Assembly: GCA_903938485.1 (NCBI GenBank)
Contig: CAJADF010000078.1
Coordinates: 1 to 37,246, forward strand
Origin: an uncultured Methylococcaceae bacterium
GTDB taxonomy: Bacteria > Pseudomonadota > Gammaproteobacteria > Methylococcales > Methylomonadaceae
Reading direction: 5' to 3'
DNA: 37,246 nucleotides
Made by a program: the position numbers and the translations under genes. Below the pieces are notes generated by a model. That model had not been told where the DNA came from and searched no databases. It saw only the letters and a program-made list of their open reading frames with translations. Shown piece after piece: positions 9,101 through 17,852 of the stretch. Every line of letters starts with the position of its first letter. The first letter of the stretch is position 1.

Positions 9101-9910
9101 ATAAGAATTGAGATTTTTTCTTAATTCTTTAACTTTATCTTTAATCTTTATTTCAAAAGGATATGCAGATTCAATTTTATAGATTTCGTCTTTTGTTAGA
9201 TATTCAATTGGGGTTTTTGTAATTGCAGTTTCCCAGCTGTTAAGAATTGTAAGTGAATACGGTTCACTTTTAGATAAAATATCAAATTGAACTAGAGACT
9301 CTTTAATCTCTTTTGCATCTCCGTCTGCAAGCAAGTTTGCTAATGCTAATCGATACTCTTTAATAAAAGGATAATCTTTTATCCTATCGTTTAGAATTTG
9401 TTTTGTTTTTGCATAATTAACTGAACTTGAATAACTTAATACGGTTAAATATTCAATATCAATTGCGATTGTTGGCATACCATAAGGAAATAATTCTTGA
9501 TAAAGCTTAATAGCTTCATCCCCTCGTTTATTTCCTGCTAAAAATCTAGCTTGTTGTAGTTTTAATTTCTCGTGTCCAAAAGCTTCATATAAACTCTTGA
9601 GAAGATTTAATTTTGTATAAGTAGAGGCTTTTGATTCAATAAGTTCAATATTTTTTTTGGCATTTTCATTATCGCCCTTTAAAATTAATATCTCTGCTCG
9701 TAAATATAAGACTTCCATATTATTAGCATCGATAGACAACCAATGTTCTATTGCAGATTCAGCGATATCGTATCTATTGTTACTTTCTGCAAATAAAACT
9801 TGTTGTTTAAGATATTCAATTTGTTTTGCTGGATCTGCTTTAGCAGAATGCGGCATATTTGCAAGCAAAATGCTGAAGGTTAAGAGCTTTAATTTTTTTT
9901 TGTAGGCCAT
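6149..9910 (-). CDS. bcsC: BcsC cellulose export protein, TPR plus beta-barrel
   Basis: A 1253-aa periplasmic and outer-membrane protein, slightly longer than E. coli BcsC (about 1157). A signal peptide ends near AKA-D (residues 23-26). From about residue 30 to 890 there are many TPR helices, for example the block NPKVYLGLGNIKFNQAKYTE and ALDLNPNSYEALVGKLKLL. The C-terminal 360 residues, from about YITFFPEYRFG, alternate short polar and aromatic strands and form the outer-membrane barrel that carries cellulose out. AAAGG lies about 9 bases upstream of the ATG. It is the first gene of the visible operon, unlike E. coli, where bcsC comes last in bcsRQABZC. The coding sequence is very AT-rich. 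Confidence 0.95.
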   Translation of the reverse strand: MAYKKKLKLLTFSILLANMPHSAKADPAKQIEYLKQQVLFAESNNRYDIAESAIEHWLSIDANNMEVLYLRAEILILKGDNENAKKNIELIESKASTYTKLNLLKSLYEAFGHEKLKLQQARFLAGNKRGDEAIKLYQELFPYGMPTIAIDIEYLTVLSYSSSVNYAKTKQILNDRIKDYPFIKEYRLALANLLADGDAKEIKESLVQFDILSKSEPYSLTILNSWETAITKTPIEYLTKDEIYKIESAYPFEIKIKDKVKELRKNLNSYNKKINEPGYKALLEAIALIDKSDYSAAEDKYLIAKRYHPKNPKVYLGLGNIKFNQAKYTEALNYFIDGKKLQSNDNKIDWNILIDKANFWIEIGRIEKLSESNQSLSIELFNKLLSQNPSEIYCYLAIAKIHFKSKNFILADEFYNKALDLNPNSYEALVGKLKLLFEDNKPAEAFLLSDKLTQTQKDIIANYISDKRLEFLIADAQTLITQHNLNKGSELINIAVNIKSQDPWLTFNVANLLNQINKNTEADKYISEYLIKNQNTDEINYAYAIYLSKNGRLIAALEEINKIKPESRTINMIETQQRLSINYQFDHFESLLKQDRVKAINYLSIIEDNANNESGLLIKIASTLYDLDVQDHARKIINKIKYSNKWPFYSQLEYIRLLIKLVDFNKLEKVDKTIDLKHASLEEIEKYNQLIFEYKCLKANELVAQGKFSQAKNLYLNILQNDALFSSVFIESNFFEVNKTNDKNQIEKLMIKWIDQHFDQLVNIQKYSDYPRVKRIQILVDLEQNKQAENALLVLLEDTKAAERELYSASQSALSLKKWDLAEKLSYAALLAQSEKKPIETSPAISNNLINLTDVDKKWLYQNSNNDWLANNIKANIQDLRDKSDGYITFFPEYRFGTNTNSIGSSIEAKIPVNKIGYAIFRINPLSLDTTSQNLNAADFGTSQLHLRGHDNSNLQTTGVGYNLGWMGKNWVADIGRTPENFLVSDVIGGLRLDGDINSFSWAINASRRPVKNTVLSYAGLSDPYTKQVWGGARQNGVGLSLGYDNGSPVGIWSNWQYQYINGQNLKDNEKLQGQVGLYGEIWKDPSNLTNLDWGLNTIFMHYDNNQNEFSYGNGGYFSPQAYASISLPITTYGKFDNWSYSFRVFGAYSYSKVNDSNYYPSDAQLQQQAFMSGESTIFSGSTTNAFTYGITAIVEKRITDHWSIGGRAQIQRALFYNPSNVGLYLKYDFNDHWDAVNLLPKVPNTIVDYAEY

Positions 9911-10003
9911 TAAAAAATACCTTTATGTACAAAGCTTAGATTAATTTTCATATTTAAGTGCGCTAATTAAAAGATATTTTCTTATTATAATCAGAAGATT
10001 GGT

Positions 10004-10032
10004 AATCTATAGATTAAGATTATGTTTGTCAA
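10004..10032 (-). promoter_or_regulatory. Candidate sigma70 promoter of the bcs operon
   Basis: Reading the minus strand, TTGACA (10032-10027) is a perfect -35 box, followed 17 bases later by TAGATT (10009-10004), a 4-of-6 match to the -10. A TATAGA at 15-base spacing is the alternative. It lies in the 181-base gap between the asd stop and bcsC and would give a leader of about 85-90 bases. No terminator hairpin was seen in this gap, so read-through from adk-asd is possible. Confidence 0.45.
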
Positions 10033-10091
10033 ATTAATATAATAATACATAGTGAATATCAGGAAAAAGTTAATATTAAATTTAAGGATTA

Positions 10092-11114
10092 TTAAATATA
10101 ACTTTTTATTAATATTTCAGCAATTTGTACGCTGTTAAGTGCAGCTCCTTTTCTCACATTATCTCCGACGACCCACAAATCAATGCCTTTAGGATGTGAA
10201 ATATCTTCTCGGATACGCCCAACAAATACATTATCATTACCTGAAGAATCAGTTACTGCAGTCGGATAACCGCCATCCACCCGTTCATCAATAACAGTTA
10301 CACCTGGAGCATTACACAATAATTCTTTAACTTTTTCAGCGCTTATTTTTTCGTTAGTTTCAATATGAACTGCTTCGGAATGTCCGAAGAAAACAGGTAC
10401 TCGAACAGCCGTTGCGTTAACCATAACACTATCATCACCGAGTATTTTTCGGGTTTCCCACACCATTTTCATTTCTTCTTTGGTATAGCCATTGTCCATA
10501 AATACATCAATTTGAGGTAAGACATTAAATGCAATTTGTTTTGGATAAACCTTAGGTGTAATAGCTTGTAAGTTCAATAAATTAAGAGTTTGTTTACCTA
10601 ATTCCTCAATTGCTTCTTTTCCTGTACCTGAAACTGCTTGATACGTACTTACATTAATCCGGGTGATACCAACAGCATCATATATGGGTTTAAGTGCTAC
10701 TAACATTTGAATAGTTGAGCAATTTGGATTAGCAATAATGCCCCTGTTAATGTAATCTGCTACTTTTTCTGGATTAACTTCTGGTACGATTAAAGGAATA
10801 TCATCATCGTATCTAAATTGAGAAGTGTTATCTATAACGACACAACCTGCAGCCGCAGCAATTGGCGCATATATTTCAGATATCGACGCGCCGGGTGAAA
10901 ACAAGCCTATTTGAGCTTTTGAAAAATCAAATGTGGCTAAATCTTCAACTTTCAAAAAGCCATCTTTAAATGGTATTCGTTTACCAGCTGAATTGCTACT
11001 GGCTAGTGCGTACACTTCACCAACTGGAAAATTACGCTCTTCCAATATAGATAGCATAGCCTCACCTACGGCACCCGTTGCTCCTACGACAGCAACGTTA
11101 TAAACTTTACTCAT
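10092..11114 (-). CDS. asd: Aspartate-semialdehyde dehydrogenase
   Basis: This enzyme reduces aspartyl phosphate to aspartate semialdehyde with NADPH, the branch point to lysine/diaminopimelate, threonine and methionine. The 340-aa length fits the shorter asd class (the asd2 or Usg-like group) rather than the approximately 367-aa E. coli Asd. The dinucleotide-binding motif VVGATGAVGEAM is at residues 9-20. The catalytic cysteine is Cys132 in NPNCSTIQM, and the block YQAVSGTGKEAIEEL follows. The start is supported by AAGGAA a few bases upstream of the ATG. It lies 71 bases after adk on the same strand, so the two may be cotranscribed. Nothing is unusual in the active-site blocks. Confidence 0.96.
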   Translation of the reverse strand: MSKVYNVAVVGATGAVGEAMLSILEERNFPVGEVYALASSNSAGKRIPFKDGFLKVEDLATFDFSKAQIGLFSPGASISEIYAPIAAAAGCVVIDNTSQFRYDDDIPLIVPEVNPEKVADYINRGIIANPNCSTIQMLVALKPIYDAVGITRINVSTYQAVSGTGKEAIEELGKQTLNLLNLQAITPKVYPKQIAFNVLPQIDVFMDNGYTKEEMKMVWETRKILGDDSVMVNATAVRVPVFFGHSEAVHIETNEKISAEKVKELLCNAPGVTVIDERVDGGYPTAVTDSSGNDNVFVGRIREDISHPKGIDLWVVGDNVRKGAALNSVQIAEILIKSYI

Positions 11115-11185
11115 TTTTTTTGTATTCCTTAATAAAATAATATAAAGGCATAATGCCTCAAAATAGTTGATTTCTTGAAAATTTA

Positions 11186-11839
<654 letters not shown>

Positions 11840-11866
11840 TTAACGCTAATGTATTGAAAGCACTTG

Positions 11867-11880
11867 ATAACATTTGTTAT
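11867..11880. repeat. Short inverted repeat in the adk-sucA intergenic region
   Basis: ATAACA-TT-TGTTAT is a perfect 6-bp dyad about 45 bases upstream of adk. On the adk strand it lies just downstream of a TTGACA hexamer. It could be an operator or a chance palindrome in AT-rich DNA. The rest of this 311-base gap holds the candidate sucA promoter and nothing else I recognise. Confidence 0.3.
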
Positions 11881-12062
11881 GTCAATGCAATAAAATAAAA
11901 CAACTTTTATAGCTGTATTTGTGGTTATTTTATAACACAACACGCTTAATCACTTGTAAAAATGCGTATACCTGCTTATTCTATTAAAATTATTTTATTT
12001 ATTTCCAAAATTAAGTCATTTTAGCGAGATTTTTGATAAACCGTATTTCAATAGTAAACTTT

Positions 12063-12090
12063 TTGACCTTTGCATAGGCTTGGGTATGAT
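12063..12090 (+). promoter_or_regulatory. Candidate sigma70 promoter of sucA-sucB-lpd-like operon
   Basis: TTGACC at 12063-12068 and TATGAT at 12085-12090 are separated by 16 bases. Each box matches the sigma70 consensus at five of six positions. A start around 12097 would leave a leader of about 40 bases before the sucA ATG at 12136. Confidence 0.6.
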
Positions 12091-12135
12091 TCACTTTAGT
12101 GATTAATTCGCTTCAGATTAGATTGGATAACAATA

Positions 12136-14964
12136 ATGAGTAACCTGATAAAACTTTTTCAAGAATCATCATCATTGCAAGGTAGTAATGCGGTCTATAT
12201 AGAAAGTCTTTATGAACGCTATCTTGACGATCCTGAATCTGTTGAAATCAGTTGGCAGAAATATTTTAAAGAAATACAGAAAGGTATAGGCTATGAGACC
12301 CCCCATAGTCCGGTGGTTGAAAGGTTTGCAGAGTTAGCAACACAATCGCATCGCCGTTTAGCTCAATTACAGGGTTTTACTGAAGAAAGCGTAAAAAAAC
12401 AAGCCGCGGTTTCAAGACTTATCAATCACTATCGTGTTCGTGGCCATCAAATTGCTAACAGTAATCCATTAGGTAATAGTGCTCAATCCGCCGCAGATAT
12501 GGATCCATCTTATTACGGTTTAACCGAATTAGATATGGATACATTGTTCGATACAGGTGCCATTCAAGGTGGTGTTGATAGATTGCCTTTAAGAGATATT
12601 ATCGAAAAATTAAGAGTTGTTTACTGCTCTAGTATCGGCTCTGAATTTATGCATATTGTTGATACCCAAATACGACGTTGGTTAATAAACCGCCTAGAAA
12701 CATCCAAAGCAACTGTATCCTTAAATCCTTCTGAAAAACTTGAAGTCTTAAAATTATTAACAGCTGCCGAGGGTATTGAAAGTCATTTACATCATCGTTT
12801 TGTAGGACAAAAACGTTTTTCGCTTGAAGGAGGTGAATCATTAATACCCATTTTAGATGAACTTATCCAAAACTCTGGCCAAAAAGGAGTTAAAGAAATA
12901 GTGATTGGCATGGCTCATCGTGGTCGCTTAAATGTTTTAGTAAATATTTTGGGTAAAAGTCCAGCAAGTTTGTTTGACGAATTCGAAGGCACTTCATCGT
13001 TATTACCCGGTGCAAAATCAGGTGATGTTAAATATCACATGGGTTTTTCATCCAATTTACAGACATCAAGTGGCCCAGTCCATGTAACACTCGCTTTTAA
13101 CCCATCACATTTAGAAATAATAAACCCTGTCGTTGAAGGATCAGTAAGAGCCCGACAAGACAGGGCTGGAGAAGAGGGGGTTAGTTCGGTTATTCCGATT
13201 TTAATTCATGGCGATGCAGCATTTTCTGGTCAAGGTATAGTTATGGAGACACTCAATATGTCTCAAACGCGAGCATTTTATACCGGAGGCACCGTTCATA
13301 TTGTTATCAATAATCAAATTGGATTTACTACCAGCAATCCTCTTGATGCGAGATCGACTTTATACTGCACTGATGTCGCTAGTATGATTCAAGCCCCCGT
13401 ATTTCATGTCAATGGGGACGATCCTGAAGCAGTTATTTTTGTGACTAAGTTAGCATTAGATTATAGAATGACCTTCAATAAAGATGTGGTTATTGATCTT
13501 ATCTGCTATAGACGTTTGGGTCATAACGAGGCTGATGAACCAGCTGCAACTCAGCCTTTAATGTATAAAAAAATTCGTAAGCATAAAACCACACGAAAAA
13601 TATATGCTGAAAAATTAATCCATGAAAAATTATTAACTGCAGATGAAGCTCTAACTATGGAGCGAGATTATCAAATGCTTTTAGAAGCAGGTGAAGTTGT
13701 CTCTAGACCTATTTCCAAAAACCCCGAGTACTCTTATACAAACCAATGGTATAAATTCTTAAATACCAATTGGGATACGCCTACTAATACCGCAATATCA
13801 CTGGATTATTTGCGTTATTGTAATGATAGAATGCAAAGATTACCTATCGGCTTTGAATTGCATCCTAGAGTTGCTAAAGTCATGGAAAATCGACGTAAAA
13901 TGGCGGCGGGGGCCTTGCCATTAGATTGGGGTTTTGCAGAAAATTTAGCTTATGCCAGTTTACTTTTAGAAAAGCACCCTATTAGAATTACTGGTCAAGA
14001 TGTAGGTAGAGGCACCTTCGTACATCGTCACGCTGTCTTACATAATCAACTTAATAACAAGACCTATACACCTTTAAAACATTTAGATAAAGATCAAGGC
14101 AGTGCTTTGATTTTTGACTCTTTATTGTCAGAAGCGGGTGTGTTAGGTTTTGAATATGGTTATAGCACAACAACACCTAATTCTCTAGTTATCTGGGAAG
14201 CTCAATTTGGTGATTTTGCTAATGGAGCACAGGTGGTTATCGATCAATTTATCAGTTCAGGTGAAACTAAATGGGGAAGACTTTGTGGCTTAGTTATGTT
14301 GTTACCTCATGGTTACGAAGGGCAGGGGCCAGAACATTCTTCAGCACGATTGGAGCGATATTTGCAACTATGTGCAGATAATAATATTCAGGTTTGTAAT
14401 CCAAGCACACCGGCTCAAATATTCCATTTACTACGAAGACAAATTATACGACCATTTCGTAAACCACTTGTAATAATGAGTCCTAAGAGTTTGTTAAGAC
14501 ATAAATTAGCAGTATCTTCTTTAGAAGATATAACATCAGGTCATTTCCAAACCATAATTGGTGAGCAATCTAAACATAATCCAAAAAAAGTAACTCGATT
14601 TATCTTATGTGCAGGAAAAGTTTACTATGACTTGTTGGAAGCGCGTGACCAAGATAAGTTGGAGCATGTAGTTATAGCTAGGTTAGAGCAACTTTATCCA
14701 TTTCCAGAAAATTTACTGAAAATAGAATTAGCGAAATATCCCAAACTTGAAGAGTTTATTTGGTGCCAAGAAGAACCCAAAAACCAAGGTGCTTGGTATC
14801 AATCCAAACATCACTTTACTGATCATGTACCCGCACATATTTCCGTATCTTATGCGGGTCGTGATGCCTCTGCAGCCCCAGCAGTTGGTAAATTTCACGT
14901 CCATATAGAACAACAAAAAGCTGTCATTCATTCGGCCTTATACGGCAATACCTTAGGAAATTAA
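12136..14964 (+). CDS. sucA: 2-oxoglutarate dehydrogenase E1 component
   Basis: The thiamine-diphosphate subunit of the 2-oxoglutarate dehydrogenase complex; it decarboxylates 2-oxoglutarate and passes the succinyl group to SucB. Its 942-aa length is normal. The N-terminal SucB-binding segment ([19 protein letters not shown]) is present. The ThDP/Mg block begins at GDAAFSGQG near residue 359 and continues to [10 protein letters not shown]. The E1 hallmarks [33 protein letters not shown] and [19 protein letters not shown] are all intact. It is the first gene of a tight operon: sucB starts 1 base after its stop. Nothing suggests loss of activity, which makes the degenerate E3-like third gene more notable. 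Confidence 0.98.
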   Translation: MSNLIKLFQESSSLQGSNAVYIESLYERYLDDPESVEISWQKYFKEIQKGIGYETPHSPVVERFAELATQSHRRLAQLQGFTEESVKKQAAVSRLINHYRVRGHQIANSNPLGNSAQSAADMDPSYYGLTELDMDTLFDTGAIQGGVDRLPLRDIIEKLRVVYCSSIGSEFMHIVDTQIRRWLINRLETSKATVSLNPSEKLEVLKLLTAAEGIESHLHHRFVGQKRFSLEGGESLIPILDELIQNSGQKGVKEIVIGMAHRGRLNVLVNILGKSPASLFDEFEGTSSLLPGAKSGDVKYHMGFSSNLQTSSGPVHVTLAFNPSHLEIINPVVEGSVRARQDRAGEEGVSSVIPILIHGDAAFSGQGIVMETLNMSQTRAFYTGGTVHIVINNQIGFTTSNPLDARSTLYCTDVASMIQAPVFHVNGDDPEAVIFVTKLALDYRMTFNKDVVIDLICYRRLGHNEADEPAATQPLMYKKIRKHKTTRKIYAEKLIHEKLLTADEALTMERDYQMLLEAGEVVSRPISKNPEYSYTNQWYKFLNTNWDTPTNTAISLDYLRYCNDRMQRLPIGFELHPRVAKVMENRRKMAAGALPLDWGFAENLAYASLLLEKHPIRITGQDVGRGTFVHRHAVLHNQLNNKTYTPLKHLDKDQGSALIFDSLLSEAGVLGFEYGYSTTTPNSLVIWEAQFGDFANGAQVVIDQFISSGETKWGRLCGLVMLLPHGYEGQGPEHSSARLERYLQLCADNNIQVCNPSTPAQIFHLLRRQIIRPFRKPLVIMSPKSLLRHKLAVSSLEDITSGHFQTIIGEQSKHNPKKVTRFILCAGKVYYDLLEARDQDKLEHVVIARLEQLYPFPENLLKIELAKYPKLEEFIWCQEEPKNQGAWYQSKHHFTDHVPAHISVSYAGRDASAAPAVGKFHVHIEQQKAVIHSALYGNTLGN

Positions 14965-14965
14965 T

Positions 14966-16204
14966 ATGAGCATCGAAGTCGTAGTACCCCATTTACCAGA
15001 ATCTGTCTCTGATGCGACCTTAATCAACTGGCAAAAAAAACCAGGCGATTTTGTTAATAAAAATGAAAATTTAGTGGACTTAGAAACAGACAAAGTTGTT
15101 TTGGAAGTAACTGCACTAGAATCAGGTATTTTGAGCCAAATCCTTAGAGAAAATGGCGCTATTGTTACAGCAGGAGAAGTGTTAGCTATCATACAAATTA
15201 CTTCTGCTGAAGAATCAACGCCTGTGGAACCCGTAGCAAAATCTACTCAAACACCCATTAATAATGAAGATGACATGCCATTAAGTCCTTCAGTGCGACG
15301 CTTAATTCATGAAAATGGCTTAAACCCAAATCAAATTAGGGGCACTGGTAAAAGTGGGCGATTAACTAAATCTGATGTATTAGAGCATATTAATAATACA
15401 AGCTTTGTAACTGTAAAAGTTACTCCAGTAACTTCAGAAACAGTGCAAACTTCAGAGCCTGTCATCATTACACCAATAGAATCTTTAAACCCTTCGTCAA
15501 GTATACGTCCAGAGCAGCGTGTTGCAATGACACGTTTAAGAGCTAAGGTTGCAGAAAGACTACTGCAAGCCCAACAAAATGCCGCCATGTTGACTACATT
15601 TAATGAAGTTAACATGCAAAGTGTAATCGATTTACGAAATCAATATAAAGATCGATTTGAGAAAAAACATGCAGTCAAATTAGGCTTTATGTCTTTCTTT
15701 GTAAAAGCATCTATTGAAGCGTTAAAACATTTCCCAGCGATAAATGCCTCTATTGATGGTAGTGATATTATTTATCACGGCTATTATGATTTAGGAATTG
15801 CAGTTAGTACTCCTCGTGGATTAATAGTTCCTGTTTTACAGGATGCTGATCAATTAGATTTTGCTGGTATAGAAAAAACTATTGCATCTTTTGGTGAAAA
15901 GGCGAGGGCAGGAACTTTAAGTTATGATGATTTGAAAGGCGGCACATTCACAATTACTAATGGTGGGGTATTTGGTTCAATGTTATCAACACCCATTTTG
16001 AATCCACCACAATGTGCAATTTTGGGTATGCACGCTATCAAAGAACGTCCCGTTGTTGAAAACGGTCAAATTGTTATTAGACCCATCATGTATCTTGCTC
16101 TTTCTTATGATCATCGCTTAGTTGATGGTCGTGAAGCTGTACAGTTTTTAGTCACCATTAAAGAATGTTTAGAATCTCCGGCTCATTTATTATTAAATAT
16201 TTAA
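14966..16204 (+). CDS. sucB: Dihydrolipoyl succinyltransferase E2 component
   Basis: The core of the 2-oxoglutarate dehydrogenase complex; its swinging lipoyl arm receives succinyl from SucA and passes it to CoA. The 412-aa protein has one lipoyl domain with the modified lysine at Lys43 (ETDKVVLEV), a linker, a peripheral subunit-binding domain at about residues 108-140 ([19 protein letters not shown]), and the catalytic domain ending [13 protein letters not shown], with the active-site His near 383 and Asp near 387. All parts are intact. AGGAAA precedes the ATG, which lies 1 base after the sucA stop. Its dihydrolipoyl arm must be reoxidised by an E3 enzyme; the neighbouring E3-like gene lacks the residues to do this. 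Confidence 0.98.
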   Translation: MSIEVVVPHLPESVSDATLINWQKKPGDFVNKNENLVDLETDKVVLEVTALESGILSQILRENGAIVTAGEVLAIIQITSAEESTPVEPVAKSTQTPINNEDDMPLSPSVRRLIHENGLNPNQIRGTGKSGRLTKSDVLEHINNTSFVTVKVTPVTSETVQTSEPVIITPIESLNPSSSIRPEQRVAMTRLRAKVAERLLQAQQNAAMLTTFNEVNMQSVIDLRNQYKDRFEKKHAVKLGFMSFFVKASIEALKHFPAINASIDGSDIIYHGYYDLGIAVSTPRGLIVPVLQDADQLDFAGIEKTIASFGEKARAGTLSYDDLKGGTFTITNGGVFGSMLSTPILNPPQCAILGMHAIKERPVVENGQIVIRPIMYLALSYDHRLVDGREAVQFLVTIKECLESPAHLLLNI

Positions 16205-16208
16205 TTTT

Positions 16209-17627
16209 ATGCCAACTATAAGCAAAGTTCATTATGATGTTATTGTTGTTGGGACAGGTCCCGCTGGTTTTGCATGCGCTGTTCGTTGTGCAGAGTTAGG
16301 TTTAAATACGGCTTGTATTAACAATCGACAAGATGCAAATAACAAAGACACCCATCTTAATACAGGAAGTATTGGGACGATGGCATTATTAGATTCCGCT
16401 AAAAAATATCATAGCTTAATTCATGAATATGCCCAACACGGCATATTGGCAAATGAAATAATTTTAGACGTATCTGCAATGCAGCAAAGAAAAGACAATA
16501 TTCTTGCTGAAATTGGCAACAAGATGATTGATTTATTTAATAAAAATGATATTGATCATATACATGCAAAAGCAAAACTATTAAATCCTCAGCAAGTAGA
16601 ACTGATTGATGATAATACATCCTTAAAATCAATTATTAATGCTAAATATATTATTTTAGCATCTGGGTCAGAGTCTATTACTCTGCCTAATATTAAAATT
16701 GATAATGAGTATATATTTGACGCTAAAATGGCTTTAAATCTTGATCAAGTCCCTAAAAAATTGGCGATTATTGGTGCAGGGGTAATGGGTTTAGAGCTGG
16801 CTAATATTTGGGGTCGCTTAGGATCAGATATATTAATATTGGAAGCTCAAGAGAATTTCCTATCTTTACTTGATCAAGAGTTATCGTGTGCAGCATTCGG
16901 TATATTTCAAAAACAAGGTCTTGATTTGCGATTAGGTGCCAGAGTTATCTCTGCTAAAAAGGGCAATAAACACATTACTATCCAATATCAAGACCAAGAA
17001 GGTACTCATACAGTAAAAGTTGATAAAGTAATCGTTGCTTGCGGTAGCAGGCCTAACACGGCTAATTTAGCAGCACCTGAAGCTAATTTATTATTAGATC
17101 AAGATGGCTACGTATATGTTGATGATAATTGTCGAACTAATTTACCAGGCGTTTATGCCATTGGGGATTTAACATTACTAGGTCCAATGTTGGCACATAA
17201 AGGTATTGAAGAAGGTATTTTTGTTGCTGATTTTATTGCCGGTATAAATAATCCGATTAATTATGAAGTTGTACCCAGTGTTATTTATACTGAACCAGAG
17301 ATCGCTTGGGTAGGACAGACCGAACAGTCTTTACGCGCCACGGGTGAACCCATTACTATTGGTATTTACCCAATTCATGAAAATATACGAGCCTTAGCTA
17401 TAAGTAAACCTGATGGGTTTGTGAAAATTATTGCGCATTCTTATACAGATAAAATTTTGGGAATTCATATTATTGGTTCAAATGCATCTGAGCTAATTGC
17501 CGAAGCAGTTCTCGCACTTGAGTTTTCTGCTAGCAATGAAGATTTAGCTCGTACGATTCATGCGCGTCCAACCTTATCAGAAGCTGTTCACGACGCATCC
17601 TTAGTATTAAGATCTAAAGCAGTATGA
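16209..17627 (+). CDS. Dihydrolipoamide dehydrogenase-like flavoprotein lacking the redox disulfide
   Basis: This has the fold and length (472 aa) of Lpd, the E3 that reoxidises dihydrolipoamide, and lies 4 bases after sucB. The first FAD motif (VVGTGPAG, residues 13-20), the NAD motif (GAGVMGLE, 189-196), GVYAIGD and the C-terminal dimer domain are recognisable. The catalytic residues are not. Where Lpd has TCLNVGCIPSKALL, this protein reads THLNTGSIGTMALL: His49 and Ser54 replace both disulfide cysteines and Met58 replaces the lysine. The HxHPT base is also gone: HARPTLSE puts Arg453 where the catalytic His belongs, while Glu458 stays. The usual FAD-ribose Glu also appears replaced (ACINN). 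The frame is open throughout, so it is not an obvious pseudogene. It cannot be a standard E3; a structural, regulatory or other redox role is possible. Confidence 0.9.
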   Translation: MPTISKVHYDVIVVGTGPAGFACAVRCAELGLNTACINNRQDANNKDTHLNTGSIGTMALLDSAKKYHSLIHEYAQHGILANEIILDVSAMQQRKDNILAEIGNKMIDLFNKNDIDHIHAKAKLLNPQQVELIDDNTSLKSIINAKYIILASGSESITLPNIKIDNEYIFDAKMALNLDQVPKKLAIIGAGVMGLELANIWGRLGSDILILEAQENFLSLLDQELSCAAFGIFQKQGLDLRLGARVISAKKGNKHITIQYQDQEGTHTVKVDKVIVACGSRPNTANLAAPEANLLLDQDGYVYVDDNCRTNLPGVYAIGDLTLLGPMLAHKGIEEGIFVADFIAGINNPINYEVVPSVIYTEPEIAWVGQTEQSLRATGEPITIGIYPIHENIRALAISKPDGFVKIIAHSYTDKILGIHIIGSNASELIAEAVLALEFSASNEDLARTIHARPTLSEAVHDASLVLRSKAV

Positions 17628-17704
17628 TCATTTAGAACAAATGGCTTATATTTGATAACCGAATTTTTGGGTATGTTAATAATATAATGTCAATTTAACA
17701 TAAT

Positions 17705-17723
17705 ATACATTATACGAAGTTAT
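17705..17723 (+). other. 19-bp exact match to one half of a loxP site
   Basis: ATACATTATACGAAGTTAT equals the last 19 bases of canonical loxP, that is the 13-bp arm plus six spacer bases. The opposite arm (17690-17702) matches at only about 7 of 13 positions, so it is not a working lox site. It lies in the 225-base lpd-like/ilvD gap, which otherwise holds only the candidate ilvD promoter. It could be a leftover linker from library construction or coincidence. Confidence 0.4.
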
Positions 17724-17775
17724 TATAGGCTCATTAATCGTAATTACATGTTTAATTGCAAGATAACTTTCAAGT

Positions 17776-17805
17776 TTCAAGGCTAAGTCTGCAATCGTAT
17801 ATAAT
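17776..17805 (+). promoter_or_regulatory. Candidate ilvD promoter with a perfect -10 box
   Basis: TATAAT at 17800-17805 is a perfect -10. The best -35 at 17-18 base spacing is poor (TTCAAG/TCAAGG around 17776-17782), as is common for activator-dependent promoters. A start near 17812 gives a leader of about 40 bases. No leader peptide or attenuator was seen. Confidence 0.4.
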
Positions 17806-17852
17806 AGAAAGAAATACATGAATTTTGAATACATACATTAAGGAGACATTCA

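Noticed and set aside
16209-17627. Missing E3 cysteines as a frameshift artefact
   Set aside because: The flanking residues (T-x-LN-x-G-x-I, ALLDS) stay aligned in the same frame on both sides, so the changes are substitutions. The independent His-to-Arg change at 453 points the same way.
17690-17723. Functional loxP site or Cre-type system
   Set aside because: Only one arm matches; the other has about 7 of 13 matches, and no recombinase gene is present in the window.
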